From contig NZ_KK211231.1 of NCBI RefSeq assembly GCF_000621205.1, positions 62,001 through 126,000 of the forward strand: a stretch of 64,000 nucleotides of DNA, in the 5' to 3' direction. The notes below the pieces were generated by a model. The model saw nothing but the letters and a program-made list of their open reading frames with translations, was not told where the DNA came from and made no database searches. A program made the position numbers and the translations under genes. The DNA comes from Halotalea alkalilenta DSM 17697 (lineage in GTDB: Bacteria > Pseudomonadota > Gammaproteobacteria > Pseudomonadales > Halomonadaceae). Positions 57,604 to 64,000 of this stretch are shown one piece after another (the first letter of the stretch is position 1; the number at the start of each line of letters is the position of its first letter).

Positions 57604-58527
57604 ATGAGCCGTGGAACCATCGACTGGAGCGGCGTCTTTCCCGCCGTCACCACCCAATTCAACGACGATTTTTCCGTCAACCTCGAAGCCACCCACAGGG
57701 TCATCTCCCATCTCGTGCGTGACGGCGTTTCCGGCCTGGTGGTCTGCGGCTCGGTCGGTGAAAACACCTCCCTGACGCTGGATGAGAAGATCGCCGTCAC
57801 CGAGGTCGCCGTGGACGCCGCCAAGGGCCGTATACCGGTGATCTGCGGGGTCGCCGAGTTCACCAGCGCCCAGGCGGCCAATGCGGCCAATGCGGTCAAG
57901 CGAGTGGGCGTCGATGGCGTGATGCTGATGCCGGCACTGGTCTATTCGTCCAAGCCATTCGAGACCGCGGAGCACTATCGCTATGTGGCGAAAAACGTCG
58001 ATCTGCCGCTGATGGTCTACAACAATCCCCCGATCTACAAAAACGACGTCACCCCGGAAATCCTGATCTCACTGGCCGACTGCGACAACGTGGTGTGCTT
58101 CAAGGACTCCTCCGGCGATACCCGCCGCTTCATCGACGTACGCAACGAGGTAGGCGACCGCTTCATCCTCTTCGCCGGCCTCGACGACGTAGTATTGGAG
58201 AGCATCGCGGTGGGCGCCGAAGGCTGGGTGTCCGGGATGTCCAACGTGTTCCCCCAGGAGGGAGAGACCATCTTCCGCCTGGCCAAGGCCCGCCGCTTCG
58301 ATGAGGCGATGCCGATCTACGAATGGCTGATGCCGATCCTCCACCTCGATGCGCGCCCGGACCTGGTCCAGTGCATCAAGCTCTGCGAAGAGCTCGCCGG
58401 TCGCGGCAGCGCCCTGAGCCGCCCGCCGCGCTTGGCCCTGCCGCCAACCGACCGGGAATTCGTCGAGCGGATCATGGCCAAGGCACTGGCCACCCGCCCG
58501 AGCCTGCCCGACGTCGGGCTGGTCTAG
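57604..58527 (+). CDS. lhpC: DapA-family 1-pyrroline-4-hydroxy-2-carboxylate deaminase
   Basis: 307-residue Schiff-base aldolase/lyase. Lys167 (VVCFKDSSGD) and Tyr139 (MVYNNPP) are the catalytic residues; CGSVGENTSLTLDEK is the family GxxGE segment. Context indicates the deaminase that turns 1-pyrroline-4-hydroxy-2-carboxylate into alpha-ketoglutarate semialdehyde, rather than dihydrodipicolinate synthase. It has its own regulon motif and leads a separate transcription unit. Confidence 0.87.
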   Translation: MSRGTIDWSGVFPAVTTQFNDDFSVNLEATHRVISHLVRDGVSGLVVCGSVGENTSLTLDEKIAVTEVAVDAAKGRIPVICGVAEFTSAQAANAANAVKRVGVDGVMLMPALVYSSKPFETAEHYRYVAKNVDLPLMVYNNPPIYKNDVTPEILISLADCDNVVCFKDSSGDTRRFIDVRNEVGDRFILFAGLDDVVLESIAVGAEGWVSGMSNVFPQEGETIFRLAKARRFDEAMPIYEWLMPILHLDARPDLVQCIKLCEELAGRGSALSRPPRLALPPTDREFVERIMAKALATRPSLPDVGLV

Positions 58528-58601
58528 CCCTTGCACCGGTGCTTGCATCGATGAAGCTGCCGCCGGCCGGCTGAAGCCTTGCTGAAAAGCTCGCGGCGAC
58601 T

Positions 58602-58644
58602 GTGCCGCTTTCGTCATCCCGCTCGGCGAAAAGGCTCAAGCCCG
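58602..58644 (+). promoter_or_regulatory. hydroxyproline regulon motif, copy C
   Basis: TGTGCCGCTTTCGTC, ATCC, eight bases, GAAAAGGCTCAAGCC. It ends 143 bp before the binding-protein ATG, leaving a longer leader than at copies A and B. Confidence 0.7.
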
Positions 58645-58787
58645 CTTCGCTGGCCGCGGGCAAGCTGTAACCCTCTTACTCCCCACTCACCCCATCCATC
58701 GGTGCGCTCTTTCGAGGCTCCGTGCACCGACCATTCCCTTGCAGGCGCCAAGACGAGTAGAACAACAACCGTTCCCAAGAGGCTCCA

Positions 58788-59606
58788 ATGACGAACAAGA
58801 ACAGCACCCTGGCTCTGTCTCTCACCGCCGTTCTCGCGGTCTCGACGAGCGATATCGCCCTTGCCGACAAACTCGACGACATCATCAGTTCAGGGACGCT
58901 GCGCTGCGCGGTGACCCTGGATTTTCCGCCGATGGGATTTCGCGACGACGACAACCAGCCCGCCGGCTTCGACGTCGACTACTGCAACGATCTGGCGCGG
59001 GTGCTCGACGTCGACGCCGAGGTGGTCGAAACGCCCTTCCCCGATCGTATTCCCGCGCTGGTCTCCAATCGCGCCGACGTGATCGTCGCCTCGACCTCGG
59101 ACACCCTCGAGCGCGCCAAGACCGTGGGCATGACGGTGCCCTACTTCGCCTTCCAGATGGTGGTGCTGACCCGCGAGGACACGGGTATCGAGGGCTATGA
59201 CGACCTCGAGGGACGCGCCGTGGGCAATACCAGCGGCACCTACGAGGCGATCGCCCTGGAGCGGGACGTCGATGGCTGGGAAGGCGGCAGCTTCCGCGCC
59301 TACCAGACCCAGAACGATACCCTGCTGGCCGTCGCCCAGGGCCATATCGAAGCCACCGTGGTGACCAATACCGTCGCCGCGGCGACGGTCAACTCCGGGC
59401 GCTATCCGGGACTCAAGATCGCCGGCGACGCCCCCTACGTGATCGACTACGTCTCGCTGGCCGCGAGGCGCAGCGAATACGGCCTGCTCAACTACCTCAA
59501 CCTGTTCGTCAACCAGCAGGTGCGCACCGGCCGCTACGCCGAACTCTACGAAAAATGGGTGGGCGGCACGCCGGTGGAACTGACCGTGCCCGGCGTCTAC
59601 TACTGA
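58788..59606 (+). CDS. family-3 amino-acid ABC binding protein (hydroxyproline importer)
   Basis: 272-residue periplasmic protein with signal peptide (LALSLTAVLAVSTSDIALA). Family-3 segments are SGTLRCAVTLDFPPMGFRDD, NQPAGFDVDYCNDLARVL, and ATVVTNTVAAATV. It is first of an importer operon (binding protein, two permeases, ATPase, racemase-like enzyme). The ligand is inferred as hydroxyproline from context. Two cysteines (about 39 and 66) could form a disulfide. Confidence 0.88.
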   Translation: MTNKNSTLALSLTAVLAVSTSDIALADKLDDIISSGTLRCAVTLDFPPMGFRDDDNQPAGFDVDYCNDLARVLDVDAEVVETPFPDRIPALVSNRADVIVASTSDTLERAKTVGMTVPYFAFQMVVLTREDTGIEGYDDLEGRAVGNTSGTYEAIALERDVDGWEGGSFRAYQTQNDTLLAVAQGHIEATVVTNTVAAATVNSGRYPGLKIAGDAPYVIDYVSLAARRSEYGLLNYLNLFVNQQVRTGRYAELYEKWVGGTPVELTVPGVYY

Positions 59607-59617
59607 GCGGGTCTTCG

Positions 59618-59743
59618 ATGACACCCACCGCGATGCCACCGGGCGGCGGCCCCGCCGCGTTCGGGCTGGCGGATCGCGAGCTGATCCAGAGGTGGCGCTC
59701 CCTCCAGCGCGCCGAACGGGCCGGCCGCCAGGGAGGGGAGTGA
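59618..59743 (+). CDS. candidate 41-residue protein between binding protein and permease genes
   Basis: A short ORF starting MTPTAMPPGGGPAAFGLADR and ending SLQRAERAGRQGGE, with an Arg-rich amphipathic C-terminal helix. It begins 11 bp after the binding-protein stop and ends 4 bp before the permease ATG; its last codons carry that gene's GGGAGGGGAG ribosome site. I do not recognise it. It may be a small transporter accessory protein or a chance frame. Confidence 0.35.
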   Translation: MTPTAMPPGGGPAAFGLADRELIQRWRSLQRAERAGRQGGE

Positions 59744-59747
59744 GACC

Positions 59748-60413
59748 ATGTTCGACTACACCTTCCAGTGGCGCCCGGCGCTCAGAGCGCTGCCGGACAT
59801 GCTCGCCGGCGCCTGGGTCACGTTCGAGACCGCAGCGCTGTCGATGATCCTCGGCGTGCTGCTGGCGCTGGCGCTGACGGTGATGCGCCGGATGGACAAT
59901 CCGCTACCGCGGGCCTTCGCCAACCTGTGGGTATCGATCGCACGCAATACCCCGTCGCTGTTCCAGATCTACATGCTCTACTTCGGCCTGGGGTCGTTCG
60001 GCTGGCACATAAGCTCCTGGGCCGCACTGCTGGCCGGAATCACCTTCAACAACGCGGGCTATCTGGCGGAGAACTTCCGCGGTGGACTCAAGGCGGTGCC
60101 GGACACCCAGATGCGCGCGGCACGCTCGCTGGGCATGGGCGCGTTCCAGGCCTACCGGCTGATCGTCTTCCCTCAGCTGCTGCGTATCGTCTACCACCCC
60201 CTGACCAACCAGATGGTGTGGGCGGTGCTGATGACCTCGCTCGGGGTGATCGTCGGGCTCAACGACGACCTCACCGGGGTCACCCAGGACTACAACGTGC
60301 GCACCTTCCGCACCTTCGAGTTCTTCGCCATCGCCGCGGTGCTCTATTACCTGATCACCAAGGTCATCGTCCTCGTCGCCCGCCTGCTGGCCTGGCGCCT
60401 GTTCCGCTATTAA
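59748..60413 (+). CDS. polar amino-acid ABC permease (HisM/HisQ family)
   Basis: 221-residue permease with a polar amino-acid family N-terminus (MLAGAWVTFETAALSMILGV) and EAA loop (MRAARSLGMGAFQAYRLIVF). About five helices. Very strong ribosome site (GGAGGGGAG). Forms a heterodimer with the next permease. Confidence 0.92.
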   Translation: MFDYTFQWRPALRALPDMLAGAWVTFETAALSMILGVLLALALTVMRRMDNPLPRAFANLWVSIARNTPSLFQIYMLYFGLGSFGWHISSWAALLAGITFNNAGYLAENFRGGLKAVPDTQMRAARSLGMGAFQAYRLIVFPQLLRIVYHPLTNQMVWAVLMTSLGVIVGLNDDLTGVTQDYNVRTFRTFEFFAIAAVLYYLITKVIVLVARLLAWRLFRY

Positions 60414-60425
60414 CGGGGAGGTCCC

Positions 60426-61076
60426 ATGTTCTCGACCAGCCTGACCGCCAACGACCTGCTGTTCATGCTCCAGGGCGCCTGGGTGACGCTCAAGCTGACC
60501 GCCGCCGCCATGCTGATCGGCACGCTGGCAGGCGTGGTCTTCGGCCTGCTGCGCGCGGCGATGCCCTACGCCACCCTGCCGCTATCCTGGGCGCTGGACG
60601 TCTTCCGCAGCGTGCCGCTGCTGATCCAGTTCGTGCTGTTCAACTCGCTGAAGAGCCTGGTCGGGTTGGACTGGAGCGCCTTCACCGTCGGCTGCGTGGT
60701 GCTCGGAGTCTACGCCGCAGCCTTCTGCACCGAGATCGTCCGCGGCGGCGTGCTCGCGGTACCCACCAGCCTGCGGCGGGCGAGCAGGTCGCTGGGGATG
60801 AGCTACTGGCAGGATTTGCGCTACATCGTGCTGCCGGTCGCCACCAGGGTCGCCTTCCCCGGCTGGCTGAACCTGGTGCTGTCGGTGATGAAGGACACGG
60901 CGCTGGTGATGTGGATCGGGATCATCGAGCTGCTGCGCGCCTCGCAGACCATCGTCACCCGGATCCAGGAGCCGCTGCTGGTGCTGTGCATCGCGGGGCT
61001 GATCTATTACCTCATGAGCCTGGTGGTCGCACGCCTCGGGGCGCGATTGGAAAGGAGATGGCAGGAAGATGATTGA
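60426..61076 (+). CDS. polar amino-acid ABC permease (HisM/HisQ family)
   Basis: 216-residue permease starting FSTSLTANDLLFMLQGAWVT, with EAA loop (RRASRSLGMSYWQDLRYIVL) and about five helices. It follows the first permease by 12 bp and overlaps the ATPase gene by 8 bp. Member of the hydroxyproline importer. Confidence 0.92.
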   Translation: MFSTSLTANDLLFMLQGAWVTLKLTAAAMLIGTLAGVVFGLLRAAMPYATLPLSWALDVFRSVPLLIQFVLFNSLKSLVGLDWSAFTVGCVVLGVYAAAFCTEIVRGGVLAVPTSLRRASRSLGMSYWQDLRYIVLPVATRVAFPGWLNLVLSVMKDTALVMWIGIIELLRASQTIVTRIQEPLLVLCIAGLIYYLMSLVVARLGARLERRWQEDD

Positions 61077-61791
61077 AATCGACCAGGTGCACAAATCCTT
61101 CGGCGATCTCGAAGTGATCAAGGGCGTCGACCTGACCGTCGCCAAAGGCGAGGTGGTGTCGATCATCGGCGGCTCCGGTTCGGGCAAGTCGACGCTTCTG
61201 ATGTGCATCAACGGGCTCGAGCCGATCCAACGGGGCAGCATCCGCGTCGACGGTATCGAGGTGCATGCCAAGGGTACCGACCTCAACCGGCTGCGGCGGA
61301 AGATCGGCATCGTGTTCCAGCAGTGGAACGCCTTTCCACACCTTACCGTGCTGGAGAACGTGATGCTGGCGCCACGCAAGGTGCTCGGGCTGGGCCGCGC
61401 CGAAGCGCAGGAGATCGCCTTGAAGCAGCTCGCCCACGTGGGCCTGAGCGACAAGCTCGAGGTGTTTCCCTCCAAGCTCTCCGGCGGCCAGCAGCAGCGC
61501 ATGGCGATCGCGCGGGCGCTGGCGATGTCGCCGGACTACATGCTGTTCGACGAAGCCACCTCGGCGCTCGACCCGCAGCTGGTCGGAGAGGTGCTCGACA
61601 CCATCCGCCTGCTCGCCGAAGAGGGCATGACCATGCTGCTGGTCACCCACGAGATCCGCTTCGCCCGCGATGTCTCCGACCGGGTGGCGTTCTTCCGCAA
61701 CGGCCTGGTGCATGAAATCGGCCCGCCCGCCCAAGTGATCAACGCACCGCAGCGCCCCGAGACCGCCGAATTCCTCAAATCGGTGCGCTAG
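61069..61791 (+). CDS. amino-acid ABC ATPase (GlnQ/HisP family)
   Basis: 240-residue ATPase with Walker [10 protein letters not shown]-loop [12 protein letters not shown], signature LSGGQQQRM, Walker B YMLFDEA and switch His in VTHEIRFA. Typical GlnQ family. Energises the importer of this operon. A 28-bp gap precedes the racemase-like gene. Confidence 0.93.
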   Translation: MIEIDQVHKSFGDLEVIKGVDLTVAKGEVVSIIGGSGSGKSTLLMCINGLEPIQRGSIRVDGIEVHAKGTDLNRLRRKIGIVFQQWNAFPHLTVLENVMLAPRKVLGLGRAEAQEIALKQLAHVGLSDKLEVFPSKLSGGQQQRMAIARALAMSPDYMLFDEATSALDPQLVGEVLDTIRLLAEEGMTMLLVTHEIRFARDVSDRVAFFRNGLVHEIGPPAQVINAPQRPETAEFLKSVR

Positions 61792-61819
61792 TGCGCCATG
61801 GTATGACAGGAGCGACCAG

Positions 61820-62854
61820 ATGCGTTCGAGCAAGATGGTGCATGTCGTCAGCTGCCACGCCGAGGGCGAGGTCGGCGACGTGATCGTCGGCGGTGTCATG
61901 CCGCCGCCGGGCGACACCCTGTGGGCGCAGTCACGCTGGATCGCCCGCGACGGCGGCCTGCGCAACTTCGTGCTCAACGAGCCGCGTGGCGGCGTGTTCC
62001 GCCACGTCAACCTGCTGGTGCCGCCGAAGGATGCGCGCGCGCAAATGGGCTGGATCATCATGGAGCCGGCCGATACGCCCCCGATGTCGGGCTCCAACTC
62101 GCTGTGCGTGGCGACGGTGCTGCTCGACACCGGCATGATCGCGATGACCGAACCGCAGACTCGGCTGGTGCTGGAAGCGCCCGGGGGGCTGATCGAAGTG
62201 ATCGCCGATTGCCGCGACGGCAAGGCGCAGCGCATCGAGATACGCAACGTGCCATCGTTCGCCGACCGGCTCGATGCGTGGATCGAGGTCGAAGGTATCG
62301 GCTCGCTCAAGGTCGATACCGCCTACGGCGGCGATAGCTTCGTGATCGCCGACGCCCAGCGACTGGGCTTCTCGCTCACCGCCGACGAAGCGGCCGAGCT
62401 GGTCGCCACCGGGCTCAGGATCACCCGAGCGGCGAACGAGCAGCTCGGCTTCACCCATCCGCTCAATCCCGACTGGGCCCACATCTCCTTTTGCCAGATC
62501 GCAGCGCCGCTGGCTCACGAGCGCGGGGTGGCCTGCGCGACCAACGCGGTAGTGATCCGCCCTGGCAAGATCGACCGCTCGCCCTGCGGCACCGGCTGCT
62601 CGGCGCGTATGGCGGTACTCCACGCCAAGGGGCAGCTCGCCGAGGGCGAGCGCTTCATCGGGCGCTCGATCATCGGCTCGACCTTCGACTGCCGCATCCA
62701 AGGCCGCACCGAGCTCGCCGGGCGGACGGCGATCCTGCCATCGATCTCCGGCCGCGCCTGGATCACCGGCATCCACCAGCACCTGCTCGACCCGGCCGAC
62801 CCCTGGCCCGAAGGCTATCGGCTCTCCGATACCTGGCCTGCGCACGGCGACTGA
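61820..62854 (+). CDS. proline-racemase-family enzyme with Ser/Cys pair (3-hydroxyproline dehydratase-like)
   Basis: 344-residue relative of LhpA, belonging to a distinct branch. The first catalytic cysteine is replaced by Ser90 (MSGSNSLC); the second is kept as Cys256 ([10 protein letters not shown]). In this family, loss of the first Cys is associated with trans-3-hydroxy-L-proline dehydratase activity, sometimes with weak epimerase activity. The segment [20 protein letters not shown] is typical of that branch. It ends the importer operon, so the importer may also bring in 3-hydroxyproline. The exact activity is uncertain. Confidence 0.85.
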   Translation: MRSSKMVHVVSCHAEGEVGDVIVGGVMPPPGDTLWAQSRWIARDGGLRNFVLNEPRGGVFRHVNLLVPPKDARAQMGWIIMEPADTPPMSGSNSLCVATVLLDTGMIAMTEPQTRLVLEAPGGLIEVIADCRDGKAQRIEIRNVPSFADRLDAWIEVEGIGSLKVDTAYGGDSFVIADAQRLGFSLTADEAAELVATGLRITRAANEQLGFTHPLNPDWAHISFCQIAAPLAHERGVACATNAVVIRPGKIDRSPCGTGCSARMAVLHAKGQLAEGERFIGRSIIGSTFDCRIQGRTELAGRTAILPSISGRAWITGIHQHLLDPADPWPEGYRLSDTWPAHGD

Positions 62855-62966
62855 GCGCTCCCAGCCCCGTTCGCAGTGAGGAGCACGGCCTTACCGCCGC
62901 CGCTCGATCCCTCGACTGGCGCCCCCAGTGCCGAGCCGGCACTCGATCTCGGCGCGTATCGGCGCC

Positions 62967-62981
62967 GCTCGGGACGAACGG
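62967..62981. repeat. 15-bp direct repeat unit
   Basis: GCTCGGGACGAACGG, identical to 63051-63065. Probably the right arm of a degenerate REP-like element. Confidence 0.6.
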
Positions 62982-63012
62982 TTAGGGGATGGCGCCAAGC
63001 CCGGCCCACCTC

Positions 63013-63065
63013 CCGTTCGTGCCCCTCGATGCGCTTCGCCTACTCGGGATGCTCGGGACGAACGG
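63013..63065. repeat. REP-like intergenic palindrome
   Basis: CCGTTCGT at 63013-63020 and exact reverse complement ACGAACGG at 63058-63065, with GCCCCTCGATGCG and GATGCTCGGG inside the arms. This resembles dispersed proteobacterial intergenic palindromes ending in CGTTCGT. It lies between convergent genes, where such elements accumulate. Confidence 0.6.
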
Positions 63066-63103
63066 CTTGTTGATCCGTTCGCGGTATGCCTGACCGGACG
63101 AAC

Positions 63104-64000
63104 TCAATCCAAACCGTCGGCGGCGATGCCTTGGAAGGCGTCATAGGCGGCGAGTACGGTCTCCATCTGTGCGGTGTGGCCGGCGATGAACGCTTCGCCA
63201 TATATCGTTTCGTCCGGATACTCGGTGATCAGCGTGATCGGTGCGCTATCGCGCTCGTCCAGCGAGACGAGGCAGGGAAAGCCGTTGATGAAGCGAAACT
63301 CCATCGTCTCGGCGTGGATCTGGTAGCAGCGGATCTGCGCCTGGTTGAACGCCAGCAGGCCGGGGACGCGGCCGAGCCTCGAGCTCACCTCGTCCAGCAG
63401 CCGTTCGACCGCGCGCTCCCAACCCCGGTGATGGCGCACGATCAGGAAGAAACCCTTGGGCAACGTCCATGCCGCGAAGCCGCGCGGTACGTAGCCCGAG
63501 AGCGGTCGGGTCCATTCGTGCGAGGGATAGCCATGCAGGTTGACGTGGAGCTTGGCTGCGCTCAATCGCTCGGCCTCGATCCTGACCCGCTTTTCGCCTA
63601 GACGCTCAGCGCTTTCCCCGAGCGGGCGATAGTCGAGGTCATCGCCCAGTGCGGTGTAGCGCGCGGCGTGGTGCATGTGCCGCGGGTTATCGAGACACAG
63701 CCTCTGGTGCAACGCGTAGCCGTCGGGATTCAACAGCGGTGCGACGGTGAAGTGCGCCCCGCTGCGCGCGGAGAGCACATGCGCCGCGCGCAGGGCGCCG
63801 ACGACCCCGGTGGTTTCGTTGGCATGCTGGCCACCGCTGATCATCACCGGCACGTCGCTGCCCTCGACGTAGCGTGCCTCGACCAGCCTGCCGGCGCGGG
63901 AGAGCGCCTGGAACGCCACGCCTTCGAGCCGCCCGAGTTCGGCGCGCACCTGTGCCATGCTCAGCGGCCGTTCGGCGGTTTCCAGCCGCTGCAGCCCCGG
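63104..64000 (-). CDS. M14-family zinc carboxypeptidase-like protein (partial, N-terminus beyond window)
   Basis: About 298 codons are visible. The frame stays open to the right edge beyond the ATG at 63958, and the region upstream looks coding (RLETAERPLSM), so the true start is probably outside. Zinc-binding features are GGQHANETTG (HxxE) and LHVNLHGYPSHEW (third ligand His); NPDGYALHQR is typical of M14. A late glutamate (LITEYPDE) could be the catalytic base. Substrate may be a peptide or murein stem. Convergent with the hydroxyproline operon. Confidence 0.8.
   Translation of the reverse strand, partial: PGLQRLETAERPLSMAQVRAELGRLEGVAFQALSRAGRLVEARYVEGSDVPVMISGGQHANETTGVVGALRAAHVLSARSGAHFTVAPLLNPDGYALHQRLCLDNPRHMHHAARYTALGDDLDYRPLGESAERLGEKRVRIEAERLSAAKLHVNLHGYPSHEWTRPLSGYVPRGFAAWTLPKGFFLIVRHHRGWERAVERLLDEVSSRLGRVPGLLAFNQAQIRCYQIHAETMEFRFINGFPCLVSLDERDSAPITLITEYPDETIYGEAFIAGHTAQMETVLAAYDAFQGIAADGLD

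Overview
This window is chromosomal DNA from a GC-rich gammaproteobacterium. The hemC-hemD-hemX-hemY order, a YbiT-type ABC-F protein, AcrB- and UgpB-type systems and many solute-import operons suggest an osmotolerant heterotroph, perhaps of the Halomonadaceae. That placement is inference from gene content and composition only. Coding density is high. I see no rRNA, tRNA, CRISPR array, insertion sequence or phage gene. Most genes belong to transport-plus-catabolism cassettes, each with its own regulator.

Layout. 1-2929: edge-truncated TctC-like tricarboxylate-binding protein, divergent from a TctDE-like two-component system. 2978-7511: periplasmic aldose dehydrogenase, MFS exporter, a nucleophile-less alpha/beta-hydrolase and a LysR regulator. 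7605-9592: two-gene operon of a fluoroacetate-dehalogenase-like hydrolase and a D-malate/tartrate dehydrogenase, divergent from the LysR gene. 9604-15520: DUF2780 protein, DUF2520 dehydrogenase-like protein and an RND efflux pair. 15753-17442: GFA-family zinc protein and aspartate aminotransferase. 17500-23495: peptide/opine-type ABC importer with its two ATPases fused in one protein. 23664-26701: YbiT and a MATE exporter. 26839-31915: GpdQ-like phosphodiesterase in an operon with a Ugp-type ABC importer. 32101-32688: DUF4202 protein.

32883-43478: an eight-gene minus-strand operon (two permeases, Tat-like binding protein, ATPase, MmgE/PrpD protein, fold-type III PLP enzyme, HyuA and HyuB), divergent from a GntR/UTRA regulator. 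It looks like a complete import and degradation pathway for an unidentified compound, possibly a cyclic amide, and is the best candidate here for an undescribed system. 43631-49110: parvulin, a Gly/Pro-rich exported protein and hemCDXY. 49356-52464: a histidine kinase, a MipA/OmpV outer-membrane protein and a response regulator, in that order, with an OmpR/PhoB-style direct repeat ahead of the porin-like gene.

52808-62854: a hydroxyproline utilisation region. It holds a 4-hydroxyproline epimerase (Cys88/Cys236), a three-component D-hydroxyproline dehydrogenase, a PAS-AraC regulator, a DapA-family deaminase, a polar amino-acid ABC importer and a second proline-racemase-family enzyme with a Ser90/Cys256 pair. 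One 42-43 bp motif with fixed internal spacing lies upstream of all three transcription units, and is the likely operator of this regulon. The final alpha-ketoglutarate semialdehyde dehydrogenase is not in the window. The right end carries a REP-like intergenic palindrome and an edge-truncated M14 carboxypeptidase-like gene.
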